Shown: piece by piece, positions 13,232-21,641 of the stretch
Position numbering within the stretch: position 1 is the first letter of the stretch
Layout: each line of letters begins with the position of its first letter
Source: a virus
Strand: one strand, 5' to 3'
IMG/VR virus record: IMGVR_UViG_3300033148_009360
Location: 1-34,031 of that record
DNA length: 34,031 nt
The notes under the pieces: model-generated
Seen by the model: the letters and a program-made list of their open reading frames with translations, nothing else
Told to the model about the DNA's origin: nothing
Databases searched by the model: none
Program-made: the position numbers and the translations under genes

Positions 13232-14622
13232 TGGGCAGGGCCAAGATAAAGCCAAAAAACCCTGATCGGCTTTTTTTGGAATACCAGGACGGCTGGATCG
13301 ACGACCGGAGCCGCCTGAAACTCATGGAAAAGTCGCGGCAGATAGGCATTTCGTGGGCCACGGCCTATTCAGCGGTCGAGCGGACCGCGGCCCGCGAGGC
13401 CCGCTACGATCAGTGGGTCTCCAGCCGCGATGAGCTTCAGGCAAAGCTGTTTATCGAGGATTGCAAGAAATTTGCGGCCATGCTTCAGGCGGGGGTCAAA
13501 GACCTGGGCCTCATGGTAATCGACGAGAAGACCCACACATCGGCCTATGTGCTTGAATTTGCGAACGGGAAACGCATCCACTCCATGAGCAGCAACCCCG
13601 ACGCCCAGGCGGGAAAGCGCGGGGGACGGGTGCTTGACGAGTTCGCGCTGCATCCCGACCCCAGGAAGCTGTGGGCAATCGCATATCCCGGCATTACATG
13701 GGGCGGAAGCATTGAGGCGGTCTCAACGCATCGCGGCAGCCACAACTACTTCAACCAATTGATCCGCGAGGTCCGCGAGCATGGCAACCCGAAGAAGATC
13801 AGCCTCCACCGGGTGACGCTCGAGGACGCCCTCGCCCAGGGCTTTCTCTGGAGGCTCCAGGAAACCCTGCCGGCCGACGATGAGCGGCAGGACATGGATG
13901 AGACCGAGTATTTTGACTTCATTCGTTCCGGCTGCCCTGACGAAGAGACATTCCAGCAGGAATACATGTGCAGGCCTGCTGACGATGATGTGGCGTTCCT
14001 GGAATACGACCTGATTGCTGCCTGCGAATACGGCGGCGGGGAGGGCTGGGAGATTGAGCTGGGCGACAAGGTGGAGGGGCGGTTCTACGGCGGCCTTGAT
14101 ATCGGCCGCACGCAGGACCTCACCGTGCTGTGGGTGCTGGAAGCGCTTGGAGACGTCCTTTATACCCGCAAGGTAATAGCTCTCAAGAATATGCCGAAAC
14201 CCGAGCAGGAAAAGGTGCTGTGGCCGTGGCTGGAGGTCATCGACCGCACCTGCATCGACTACACGGGCCTTGGCATAGGCTGGGGTGACGATGCAAAGGC
14301 AAGGTTCGGCGAATACCGCATCGAGACCGTGACATTCACCCCGCATGCAAAGGAGGCCCTGGCCTACCCCGTGCGGGGAAAGATGGAAGACCGTAAATTG
14401 CGGATTCCCTACGATCCGCACATCCGCTCGGATCTGCGCGCTGTGACAAAGCAGACCACCGCGGCGGGCAACATCCGGTTTACGGCCGAGCGGACGAAGG
14501 ACGGTCACGCGGACCGTTTTTGGGCCTTGGCCCTGGCTATTCACGCGGCATCCGAACCTGCGGGCCCCGTGGAATACGAGACCGTGCTGGAGCGCAGATT
14601 CGGAAATGCGCGAGGGTACTAG
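13231..14622 (+). CDS. Large terminase subunit (Mu gp28)
   Basis: The 463-residue protein is read from GTG 13231, which overlaps the upstream TAG. The ATPase domain has the Walker A-like KSRQIGISW (about residues 34-42) and Walker B RVLDEFAL (D136, E137). The C-terminal RNase H-like nuclease has GGLDIGRTQDLT (D290), IDYTGLG (D343) and GHADRFWALALA. It cuts and pumps phage DNA into the prohead, in Mu by headful packaging with flanking host DNA. Length is normal for the family and all motifs are intact. Confidence 0.93.
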   Translation: MGRAKIKPKNPDRLFLEYQDGWIDDRSRLKLMEKSRQIGISWATAYSAVERTAAREARYDQWVSSRDELQAKLFIEDCKKFAAMLQAGVKDLGLMVIDEKTHTSAYVLEFANGKRIHSMSSNPDAQAGKRGGRVLDEFALHPDPRKLWAIAYPGITWGGSIEAVSTHRGSHNYFNQLIREVREHGNPKKISLHRVTLEDALAQGFLWRLQETLPADDERQDMDETEYFDFIRSGCPDEETFQQEYMCRPADDDVAFLEYDLIAACEYGGGEGWEIELGDKVEGRFYGGLDIGRTQDLTVLWVLEALGDVLYTRKVIALKNMPKPEQEKVLWPWLEVIDRTCIDYTGLGIGWGDDAKARFGEYRIETVTFTPHAKEALAYPVRGKMEDRKLRIPYDPHIRSDLRAVTKQTTAAGNIRFTAERTKDGHADRFWALALAIHAASEPAGPVEYETVLERRFGNARGY

Positions 14623-14625
14623 ACC

Positions 14626-16188
14626 ATGATCCTTGATCAGTTCGGCAGGAAAATAAAGACGAGCACACGGCCCGAGCGGCGCGGGATCGCTGCAGTCTCC
14701 ATCCGGGATCGCTGGAGCGGATATCCGTCGGAGAGGCTCACGCCCGTGCGCCTGGCCCGGATATTCAAGGCCGCGGACCAGGGCGACGTATACTCCCAGG
14801 CCGAGCTCTTCGAGGAGATGGAAGAGAAGGACACGCATCTCTCCGCGGAGCTCCTGAAACGCAAGAACGCGGTAAACGCCCTGGACTTCGAGATCGTGCC
14901 CTACGAGGAGGGCCTCAAGGGCGCGCAGCGGCGGAGGGGGAAGAGCAGGCCTGATAAGGTCTGCGACTTCTGCCGCGACGTGATCTACTCCATGCCGACC
15001 TTCGAAGACTCGCTATTCGACCTCCTCGACGCCGTCGGCAAGGGGTTCGCGGCCCTGGAGATCATGTGGGACACGGACGGCGGCCGCGCCGTGGCGGCGG
15101 AGCTCAAGTGGATCCACCAGAAGAAGTTGATATTCACCGAGACCATGCACCCGCGGCTGGTAACCGATGGCCACCCCACGGGCGAAGTCATCCCGCCCTT
15201 CAAGCTTGTCTACCACCGCCACAAGGCCCGCAGCGGGTACGACACCCGGGCCGGGCTGCTGAGGGTGTGCGCATGGATGTATTTGTTTAAGAACTACTCC
15301 CTGAAGGACTGGGTGGCCTTCAGCGAGGTGTTCGGAATGCCTCTGCGCCTCGGCAAATACGACCCGGGCGCGAGCAAAGAAGACAAGGGCGCCCTGGTGG
15401 CGGCCATCCGCTCCCTGGGAAGCGATGCGGCCGGCATCATATCGAAAAGCACGGAGATCGAGTTTGTCCAAGCAGTAAAGGGCGCAAGCGGCGAGCTGAT
15501 TTACAAGACCTTGGCCGATTTCTGCAACCGCGAGATGTCCAAGGTGATAATCGGCTCCACACTCACGACCGACGTGGGAGACAAGGGGTCGTATGCGGCC
15601 AGCAGGACCCACAACGAGGTGAGGCTCGACCTGGTCAAGTCCGACGCCTGGTCCCTGGCCAACACCCTGCGCATGCAGCTCTTGCGCCCCCTGGTGGGCT
15701 TCAACTTCGGGTGGGACACCCCGGTCCCCTGGTTCCGGTTTCAGCTCCAGGAGCCCGAAGACCTCAAGCAATTGTCAGAGGTCTACAAGAACCTCGTGGA
15801 AATGGGGCAGCCCGTATCTGCCGAGCATGTGAGTGAGCGGTTCGGTGTGCCGCTCCCGGAGGAGGGCGAGACCATTATCACGCCCCAGGGGCGGGGGACG
15901 GCCGTGGCGATGAAGCGAATTACGGCAAAATCGGGCCTCACGCCGCGAGAAGAAGGCCCGGCCGATACATTAGAGGCGCTGGGGCGAAAAACGCTCTCAG
16001 CGGCCAAATTTGACGGCCTCATGGGGCCGGTGGAAGAGCTGCTCGGGTCCGTATCGTCCCTGGAAGAGTTCCGGGACCGGCTCCTGGATCTCTACGCCGA
16101 CATGGACGAGTCGGAGGTGGGAGACCTCATGCAGCGGGCCCTGACCCTCGCAGATCTATCGGGGAGGTTCGATGCCGCCGAGCGCTAA
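14626..16188 (+). CDS. Portal protein (Mu gp29, DUF935)
   Basis: The protein has 520 residues. Family features are the start LDQFGRKIK, LFEEMEEKDTHLSAELLKRK near residue 65, GKGFAALEIMWD, YLFKNYSLKDWVAFSEVFGM and STLTTDVGDKGSYAASRTHN. The dodecameric portal forms the DNA entry vertex and docks the terminase. Its 3' end overlaps the head morphogenesis gene by 17 nt, as is common in Mu-like phages. Confidence 0.93.
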   Translation: MILDQFGRKIKTSTRPERRGIAAVSIRDRWSGYPSERLTPVRLARIFKAADQGDVYSQAELFEEMEEKDTHLSAELLKRKNAVNALDFEIVPYEEGLKGAQRRRGKSRPDKVCDFCRDVIYSMPTFEDSLFDLLDAVGKGFAALEIMWDTDGGRAVAAELKWIHQKKLIFTETMHPRLVTDGHPTGEVIPPFKLVYHRHKARSGYDTRAGLLRVCAWMYLFKNYSLKDWVAFSEVFGMPLRLGKYDPGASKEDKGALVAAIRSLGSDAAGIISKSTEIEFVQAVKGASGELIYKTLADFCNREMSKVIIGSTLTTDVGDKGSYAASRTHNEVRLDLVKSDAWSLANTLRMQLLRPLVGFNFGWDTPVPWFRFQLQEPEDLKQLSEVYKNLVEMGQPVSAEHVSERFGVPLPEEGETIITPQGRGTAVAMKRITAKSGLTPREEGPADTLEALGRKTLSAAKFDGLMGPVEELLGSVSSLEEFRDRLLDLYADMDESEVGDLMQRALTLADLSGRFDAAER

Positions 16189-17413
16189 GTACATGGACCT
16201 GCCCTTTGACGAGGCGATCGAGTACTTCCGTCGGAAGGTCAACCTGCCGACCCGCAGTTGGCGGGACCTGTGGGAAGGCATGCATTCACGGGCCTTTGTG
16301 GTGGCGGGAGCGATGAAATCGGAACTGCTCGCGGACCTCTATGATGCTGTAAACAGGGGAATCAAAGAGGGCACGACCCTTGAGGCATTCCGCGAGGATT
16401 TCGACAAAGTCGTCCGGCGCCACGGCTGGAAGTACAAGGGCGGCAAGGGCTGGAGGACCGCGGTGATCTTCAACACGAACCTCTCGGTGGCCTATCACGC
16501 GGGCCACCACAAGCAGATGACCGACCCGGACGTACTCCGCGCTCGCCCCTACTGGCGGTACGTGGCGTCATCTTCGGCCGAGCCGCGCCCCGAGCACATG
16601 CGCTGGTACAACGTAGTGCTCCCGGCCGACGATCCCTGGTGGAAGACCCACTACCCGCTCAACGGCTGGGGCTGAAAATGCGGAGTGGTGAACCACTCCG
16701 CCCGTGAGGTGGAAAGGCTGAAAAAGCAGGGCGAGGACATCAGGGAGCAGGCCCCCGATGACGGCCATTACGAGTGGACCAACCCGGACACGGGCGAAGT
16801 CCTGCAAATACCCAACGGCATTGATCCCGGGTGGGCCTACAACCCGGGGGAGGCCGCGTGGGGGAGGAAGATTGCAAAAGACGCTATGGATGCCTGGCGC
16901 GCCCAAGGCGCCAAGGCATGGGAAAGGCTTACCCCGGGGAACTGGGAAACATACGGCAGACCGGCCAAAATCCCGGTCGATGTACCAAAAGCCAGCGTGG
17001 GGCCCGCATTGAACACGGTTTCTGCAGCGGTGCGGGCGGTCAAAAGGATGCTGGGCGGCGAAGAAAAGGTGTTTTCGTTCCACAGGGGCCCTTTTCGATA
17101 CGACGTGCTGGTAAACGCATCGAGCCTGGCCGAACACGTTGACCTTAACAGATCGGGGTTTTTGCCCTTTTTGCCCGAAGTCTTGCAAGATCCCTATGAG
17201 ATCTGGCTGAGCTTCGAGCGGCATAAGGGGACTGGCAAGGTTGTTTTGCGGCAACGGATTATCAAGGCAGTGCGTTTGGACAAAAATCGGGGCGTGCTTC
17301 TTGTGGCGCAGTCTAAAAATGGCGTCATGGAGGCATGGACGATGGTCCCGACTTCTGATTTCAAGTACTTGAACAGGCAGAGACGGGGCAAGCTGGTATG
17401 GGCACGGCAATAA
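16172..17413 (+). CDS. Mu gp30 (MuF) head morphogenesis protein with in-frame TGA, fused to a PBECR2-like domain; candidate selenoprotein
   Basis: Read as one frame the product has 413 residues, close to Mu gp30 (about 430). Residues 1-167 are the MuF domain (LPFDEAIEYFRRKVNLPTRS, and RHKQ-type helices) ending at NGWG. Codon 168 is TGA (16673-16675), exactly where this family normally has the first Cys of NGWGCxC; the next codons give KCGVV, so the second Cys is kept. The frame continues with Mu gp30-type sequence (IPNGIDPGWAYNPGEAAWG), then residues about 301-396 resemble the PBECR2 nuclease-like domain of polyvalent phage proteins (FLPEVLQDPYEIWLSFERH). A perfect hairpin follows the TGA. 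The most economical reading is Sec insertion; a recent nonsense mutation or sequencing error is the alternative. The product would act in the prohead and may be delivered with DNA. Confidence 0.75.
16673..16701 (+). promoter_or_regulatory. Candidate selenocysteine codon and SECIS-like hairpin
   Basis: The TGA at 16673-16675 is followed after 4 nt by a perfect 9-bp stem, 16680-16688 (GCGGAGTGG) with 16693-16701 (CCACTCCGC), and the tetraloop TGAA with G at loop position 2. Bacterial SECIS elements lie just 3' of the UGA within the reading frame and carry a G early in the loop. The 13-nt distance to the loop is slightly shorter than in E. coli fdhF, and no bulged U is seen. Confidence 0.6.
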
Positions 17414-17464
17414 AGATGGGGATCTCAGGCCCCGCAGCAACCCGGATCGCCCGGCTCCGGCATA

Positions 17465-17483
17465 CCTGCCTGCAGCAGGCAGG
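17465..17483. repeat. Short palindromic repeat, intergenic
   Basis: CCTGCCTGC and GCAGGCAGG flank a single A. It belongs to the same general repeat style as the early-gene copies but with no core. It lies in the 135-nt gap between the MuF-like gene and the virion morphogenesis gene. Confidence 0.8.
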
Positions 17484-17548
17484 GAGGCTGCGGCTCGTAC
17501 CGGAACCATCGTTTAAGAAATTTTAACAAAGATGGAGAGGAAAGTCAA

Positions 17549-18091
17549 GTGGCAGGGGCCGTTATAGACCTGGAGATGAAAGACAGGGAGATAAGGGAGG
17601 TCCTGGGGCGGATCCAGCGTCGCATGGACGACCTTGCCCCTGCCATGAGGATCCTCGGGAACATCGTCCGCACCTCGGTTATCCGCAACTTCGAGGCGGG
17701 CGGCAGGCCCCGCTGGAAACCCCTCTCCCCCGTGACCCTGGCGGGAAGAAAGGGCGGCAAGATCCTCATGCGGCAAGGGTTTGCCGGGGGGCTCGCGGGC
17801 AGCATAAACGTGCGTGCCGAGAAGGACCGCGCGATCGTGGGCACCAACAAGGCATATGCCGCCGTGCATCAATTCGGCGCGCGGAAAGGATCTTTCGGGA
17901 CGTTTACGTTCCGCGTCCGGGAACACATGAGGAAACTGGCAGGCAAGCACATAAAGGTCCGCGAACATACGCGCACCATGAGCCTGCCCTGGGGCGACAT
18001 CCCGGCCAGGCCCTACCTCATGGTCCAGGACGAGGACTGGGTGGAGATGAGGGAGGCCCTGCAAGAGTACATCACCGGAGGCAAGAGATGA
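17549..18091 (+). CDS. Virion morphogenesis protein (Mu gpG-like)
   Basis: The protein has 180 residues starting at GTG 17549 behind GGAGAGG. VRTSVIRNFEAGGRPRWKPL, then ILMRQGFAGGLAGSINVR and YAAVHQFGARKG are the hallmarks of the Mu G / phage_tail_S-like family, which acts in head-tail joining or tail attachment. RPYLMVQDEDWVEM closes the protein as usual. The stop overlaps the next ATG. Confidence 0.9.
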   Translation: MAGAVIDLEMKDREIREVLGRIQRRMDDLAPAMRILGNIVRTSVIRNFEAGGRPRWKPLSPVTLAGRKGGKILMRQGFAGGLAGSINVRAEKDRAIVGTNKAYAAVHQFGARKGSFGTFTFRVREHMRKLAGKHIKVREHTRTMSLPWGDIPARPYLMVQDEDWVEMREALQEYITGGKR

Positions 18092-19113
18092 GAATGTTTG
18101 CGAGTACATGTGCAGGCAAAGACATGGGCGGTAACCCGCCCGAGTGGTTTCAGGTGTTCCCGGCGGGGCGGGTCGAAATCCTGGACGACGATCCCGCGCT
18201 GATGGACGAGGAGGCGGCGCAAGCAGTGATCCGGCGTTTCAACGGCCTGGGGCACGACATGGTGATCGATTACGAGCACCAGACCCTGAGCGGCGAGCGG
18301 GCCCCTGCCGCCGGGTGGATCACGGAGCTCGAGTGGCGGGGCGACGAGGGGCTCTGGGCCCGGGCCCGGTGGACCGAGGACGCGGCCGGGTATCTCTCGC
18401 GGGGAGAGTACAGGTATTTCAGCCCGGTTTTCGTGGTCCGAAAGCCGGACCGCCGCATCATCGAGCTGTACAACGTTGCGCTGACCAACCAGCCGCGAAT
18501 GAAGAACCTCCGCGCGCTGGTTGCAAAACACCAACCCGAAAAGGGAGGAGAGGAGGAAGGAGAAATGCTCGAAAAGTTGAAGAAATTATTGAACTTAAAG
18601 GACGATGCCGGCGAAGACGAGGTCCTGGAGGCCGCAAAGGCCCTCAAGGCTAAGGCAGCCGACGGGCCGGCAAAGGACGCTCCAGCGGCCTGCAAAGAGG
18701 TGCTGGACGCCCTGGGGATCGAGGGGGAGCCTGACAAGCAGACGGTGGTCTCCAAGATCGAGGCCCTGAAGGCCCCGGCGGGCGTGGCCGAAAAGCTGAG
18801 CCTCGAGGTGGCGGAGCTCAAACGCACCATCGCCAAGATGAAGCAGGATGACCTGGTGGAGCGGGCCCTGAAGGAAGGCAAGATCTCGCCCGAGGAGCTG
18901 GAGGCCTGGGGCCGGGACCTGGCCGAGAAGAGCCCCGAGCAGTTTGAAAAGATCGTGCTCTCCCGCCCCGCCGGCAGCGTAATACCGGTGGAAGGGCTCA
19001 AGCCCAAAAAAGAAGACGATGACAAGACGGACGAGGTCCAACTCAGCATCAACAAGATGCTTGGGATCGACGAGGAGACCTGGAAGAAGTACGGCCCGCA
19101 GGCGGAAGCGTGA
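18088..19113 (+). CDS. Head maturation protease and scaffold (Mu gpI-like)
   Basis: The protein has 341 residues. The protease domain spans about residues 10-150 (PPEWFQVFPAGRVEIL, MVIDYEHQTLSGERAPAAGW, YFSPVFVV, LTNQPRMKNLRAL), matching the Mu I prohead protease. The rest is Glu/Lys/Ala-rich helical scaffold. Mu I cleaves scaffold and itself during prohead maturation. An in-frame ATG at 18565 with a strong ribosome site suggests a nested scaffold product as for Mu Z. The heptamer array starts directly after its TGA. Confidence 0.9.
   Translation: MRMFASTCAGKDMGGNPPEWFQVFPAGRVEILDDDPALMDEEAAQAVIRRFNGLGHDMVIDYEHQTLSGERAPAAGWITELEWRGDEGLWARARWTEDAAGYLSRGEYRYFSPVFVVRKPDRRIIELYNVALTNQPRMKNLRALVAKHQPEKGGEEEGEMLEKLKKLLNLKDDAGEDEVLEAAKALKAKAADGPAKDAPAACKEVLDALGIEGEPDKQTVVSKIEALKAPAGVAEKLSLEVAELKRTIAKMKQDDLVERALKEGKISPEELEAWGRDLAEKSPEQFEKIVLSRPAGSVIPVEGLKPKKEDDDKTDEVQLSINKMLGIDEETWKKYGPQAEA
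18565..19113 (+). CDS. Nested scaffold protein (Mu gpZ-like), internal start
   Basis: An in-frame ATG at 18565 is preceded by GGAGGAGAGGAGGAAGGAG-type sequence (18544-18562), the strongest ribosome site in the late region and oddly placed inside a gene. The 182-residue product is the charged, helical C-terminal part of the protease gene (MLEKLKKLLNLKDDAGEDEV onward). In Mu, gene Z is nested in I in the same way and encodes the scaffold. The product is inferred, not shown. Confidence 0.7.
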   Translation: MLEKLKKLLNLKDDAGEDEVLEAAKALKAKAADGPAKDAPAACKEVLDALGIEGEPDKQTVVSKIEALKAPAGVAEKLSLEVAELKRTIAKMKQDDLVERALKEGKISPEELEAWGRDLAEKSPEQFEKIVLSRPAGSVIPVEGLKPKKEDDDKTDEVQLSINKMLGIDEETWKKYGPQAEA

Positions 19114-19197
19114 AACGTGAGACGGGAGACGTAAAACGTGAGACGTAAAACGTGAGACGTAAAACGTGAGACGTAAAACGTAAAACGTAAAACGTAA
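19114..19197. repeat. Array of twelve 7-bp units
   Basis: Twelve tandem heptamers of the form (G/A)ACGT(A/G)A fill the gap between the protease gene and the cement protein gene, with a mostly alternating GACGTAA / AACGTGA pattern that becomes uniform AACGTAA at the end. It begins right after the stop codon and ends next to the ribosome site of the following gene. It is not CRISPR-like. Confidence 0.95.
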
Positions 19198-19211
19198 AAA
19201 GGAGGCGAAAG

Positions 19212-19616
19212 ATGGCACTTACCTCTGACAGGAAGACCCCCATGAGGGATGGAGAATCCATAGCGCTGGAGGTTGCGGCAAGCACAAAGATATACGCCGG
19301 CGGCATGGTGGCGGTGAACTCCTCGGGCTATGCCGTGCCGGCGGCGGACGCCGCGGGGCTTAAGGTAATGGGCCGGGTTGAGGAGTATGTGGACAACAGC
19401 GCAGGGGGCGATGGTGATAAAACCGTGATGGTGCGGCGGAAAAAGGCTTTCAGGTTTAAAAACTCCTCCAGCAACGCGGTAACCACCGCCCATATCGGCT
19501 CTGATATCTACGTGGAGGATGACGAGACCGTCTCCTCCAGCGGCGGCACCAACAATATCAAGGCGGGTAAATGCCTGGGCGTTGAGACAAGCGGCGTCTG
19601 GGTGGAAATCGCTTAG
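19212..19616 (+). CDS. Probable capsid decoration/cement protein (DUF2190-like)
   Basis: The protein has 134 residues, Gly/Ala/Val-rich, predicted beta structure: ALEVAASTKIYAGGMVAVNS, GYAVPAADAAGLKVMGRVEE, then HIGSDIYVEDDETVSS and AGKCLGVETSGVWVEI. This pattern is that of small capsid-stabilising proteins found just before major capsid genes. GGAGG at 19201-19205 gives a good ribosome site after the heptamer array. Confidence 0.75.
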   Translation: MALTSDRKTPMRDGESIALEVAASTKIYAGGMVAVNSSGYAVPAADAAGLKVMGRVEEYVDNSAGGDGDKTVMVRRKKAFRFKNSSSNAVTTAHIGSDIYVEDDETVSSSGGTNNIKAGKCLGVETSGVWVEIA

Positions 19617-19632
19617 GAAAGGAGGACGCAAG

Positions 19633-20511
19633 ATGATAATCAACCAAGCGGTACTCGAAGGAATATACATGTCCTTCTCAACCATTTTCCGGGAGGCCTT
19701 CGGCGCCGCCCCCAGCCAGTGGGAGACGGTCGCCATGCGCGCGCCGTCTGCCGGCCGTAGCGTGGATTACAAGTGGCTCGGCGATTTCCCCATGATGAAG
19801 GAATGGGTAGGTGAGCGCGCAATAAAGGATCTCAGTGCGTTCTCCTACGAGATAACCAACAAGAACTACGAGTCCACCATCGAGGTGGACCGGAACGACA
19901 TCCAGGACGACCAGATCGGCGTCTACTCCCCGATGGTCCAGGGCCTGGGCTCGGCCGCCAAGCAGCACCGGGACGTCCTCGTGTTCGGGCTGCTGAAGCA
20001 GGGCTTCTCGACCCCCTGCTACGACGGGCAATACTTCTTCGACACCGACCACCCGGTTGGCGGACAGAGCGTGAGCAACTTCGGCGGCGGATCGGGTACG
20101 CCGTGGTTCCTCCTGGACCTCTCCCGGCCCGTCAAGCCACTCATCCTCCAGGTGCGGCAGGAGCCGGAGTTCGTGGCGATGGACCGCCCCGACGATGAGC
20201 ACGCCTTCATGCGCCGCAAGTTCCGCTACGGCGTCGATGATCGAAAGAACGTTGGTTTCGGCTTCTGGCAGATGGCATACGCCAGCAAGGACACCCTCAA
20301 CTCTACCAATTACGCAGCCGCCAGGGCGGCCATGATGGAGTTCAAAAATGACGAGGGCGCGCCCCTTGGAATCATCCCCACGCACCTGGTGGTGCCTCCT
20401 ACGTTGGAGGAGGCAGGCAAGAAAATCGTCGAGACCGAGAACGACGCCGCGGGTGCTGGCAACCCGTGGTACGGCACGGCCAAGCTGCTAGTAGTGCCCT
20501 GGCTGGCGTAA
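19633..20511 (+). CDS. Major capsid protein (Mu gpT-like)
   Basis: The protein has 292 residues from ATG 19633, behind GGAGG. MSFSTIFREAFGAAPSQWET, then EWVGERAIKDLSAFSYEITN and NKNYESTIEVDRNDIQDDQI with FDTDHPV are characteristic of Mu T, an HK97-fold capsid subunit. It assembles the icosahedral head around the scaffold. The expected flanking genes I/Z and gp35-gp37 are present. Confidence 0.95.
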   Translation: MIINQAVLEGIYMSFSTIFREAFGAAPSQWETVAMRAPSAGRSVDYKWLGDFPMMKEWVGERAIKDLSAFSYEITNKNYESTIEVDRNDIQDDQIGVYSPMVQGLGSAAKQHRDVLVFGLLKQGFSTPCYDGQYFFDTDHPVGGQSVSNFGGGSGTPWFLLDLSRPVKPLILQVRQEPEFVAMDRPDDEHAFMRRKFRYGVDDRKNVGFGFWQMAYASKDTLNSTNYAAARAAMMEFKNDEGAPLGIIPTHLVVPPTLEEAGKKIVETENDAAGAGNPWYGTAKLLVVPWLA

Positions 20512-20565
20512 GGTAAGCGCGATAATCGAAATCACATTTACAAAAAAATCGACAAGGAGGAAAAC

Positions 20566-20748
20566 ATGAAAGTAAGAGTATCGTCCTTCCCCGCGAGGTT
20601 CCGCCGCGCAGGGATCGAGTTCTCGCGCGAGCCGAAAGAGATCGAGGTTGACGAGAAGACCGCGGAGATCCTCAAGGCCGAACCCATGCTCAGGGTCGAC
20701 GTGGTTGAAGAAGACGACCCCAAGGGGAAGAAGGGCAAAAAGGAATAA
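20566..20748 (+). CDS. Small head protein (Mu gp35-like)
   Basis: The protein has 60 residues. KVRVSSFPARFRRAGIEFSR, then EIEVDEKTAEILKAEPMLRV and an acidic/Lys-rich tail (KGKKGKKE) match the short proteins that follow the capsid gene in Mu-like phages. AAGGAGG lies before the ATG. Function uncertain. Confidence 0.75.
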   Translation: MKVRVSSFPARFRRAGIEFSREPKEIEVDEKTAEILKAEPMLRVDVVEEDDPKGKKGKKE

Positions 20749-20754
20749 CCTGAG

Positions 20755-21180
20755 ATGGCTTATTGCACCCTGGAAGACATCCTTACCCAGCTCGACGAAG
20801 ATACCCTCATCGAGCTGACCGACGATGCCGGGGCCGGCACGGTAAACGGGGCCGTGGTGGAGCGTGCCATCGCGGATGCGGACGCGGCAATCGACGCATA
20901 CTGCCAGGGACGTTACACCCTGCCCCTGTCTCCCGTGCCCCCCATGATCCGCCGCATCAGCGTGGACATGGCGATCTACCACCTCTACTCGCGCCGTGGG
21001 GACGCGGCGCCCGAGACCCGGCGTGACCGCCACAGGGACGCCGTCAGGTTCCTTCAGCGGGTCGCGGAGGGCCAGATCCGCCTGGGGGCGGAAAGCCCCG
21101 CAGCCAGGGACAGCGCCGCGAGCGTGGAGATCGACTCTAATACTAGAGTCTTCTCTCGCGAGCGAATGGAGGGCTACTGA
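20755..21180 (+). CDS. Head-tail connector protein (Mu gp36, DUF1320)
   Basis: The protein has 141 residues. YCTLEDILTQLDEDTLIELT, then AIADADAAIDAYCQGRYTLP and RRISVDMAIYHLYSRRG are signature segments of DUF1320 / gp6-like connectors. It attaches to the portal and prepares tail joining. It shares one base with the next gene's start. Confidence 0.92.
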   Translation: MAYCTLEDILTQLDEDTLIELTDDAGAGTVNGAVVERAIADADAAIDAYCQGRYTLPLSPVPPMIRRISVDMAIYHLYSRRGDAAPETRRDRHRDAVRFLQRVAEGQIRLGAESPAARDSAASVEIDSNTRVFSRERMEGY

Positions 21181-21629
21181 TGCCATACACCATAGAGCAG
21201 ATAGAGGCCGCGGTGATCCAGGCCCTCGAGCCCTTGAGGCAGTCCCTCGGCATCCGGGAGGTAAAGACCTACCAGGGCGAGATCGACAGCGAGGACGACC
21301 TCAAGTCTCTGGCGAGGCGGTTTCCCGCCATATACGTGATATACGGCGGGTCCCGCTACCCGGAGCAGGGCGTCGTTACCAGGGAGGTGATCGATATCCA
21401 CGTCATCGTCTGCGACCGCAACCTGCGGAGCGCTGATGCGGCCCGGCGCGGCGGGGCCGCGAATCCAGGCACTTACGCGATGCTCGCCGCCGTCCGCGAT
21501 CGGCTCCACGGGCAAAAGGCCGGGCTCGGCGGCCTGGTCTCGTTCCGGCTCCTCGAGGAGGCGCCGGTCTGGTACGGCCGCGGGGTGTCGATCATCGCCG
21601 CCCGGTACGAGACCGGGCAAAAACGATAG
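21180..21629 (+). CDS. Mu gp37-like protein (DUF1834), tail completion
   Basis: The protein has 149 residues. YTIEQIEAAVIQALEPLRQS, FPAIYVIYGGSR, then NPGTYAMLAAVRDRLHGQKA and VSIIAARYET match the DUF1834 family located between gp36 and the tail tube. It probably acts as a tail terminator/completion protein. Confidence 0.88.
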   Translation: MPYTIEQIEAAVIQALEPLRQSLGIREVKTYQGEIDSEDDLKSLARRFPAIYVIYGGSRYPEQGVVTREVIDIHVIVCDRNLRSADAARRGGAANPGTYAMLAAVRDRLHGQKAGLGGLVSFRLLEEAPVWYGRGVSIIAARYETGQKR

Positions 21630-21641
21630 GAGGAAGCAGTC

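Noticed and set aside
16172-17413. Interpretation as two separate genes (head protein and a GTG-started downstream protein)
   Set aside because: The downstream part continues the Mu gp30 sequence in the same frame directly after the TGA, and the GTG at 16685 lies inside the hairpin with no ribosome site, so a single recoded or mutated gene fits better.
19114-19197. CRISPR-like array
   Set aside because: Units are 7 bp without unique spacers and no cas gene is nearby.
18270-19736. Minus-strand ORF of 488 codons with FTFYVLRFTFYV repeats
   Set aside because: The repeated residues come from the antisense reading of the heptamer array at 19114-19197, and the rest is antisense to protease and capsid genes.
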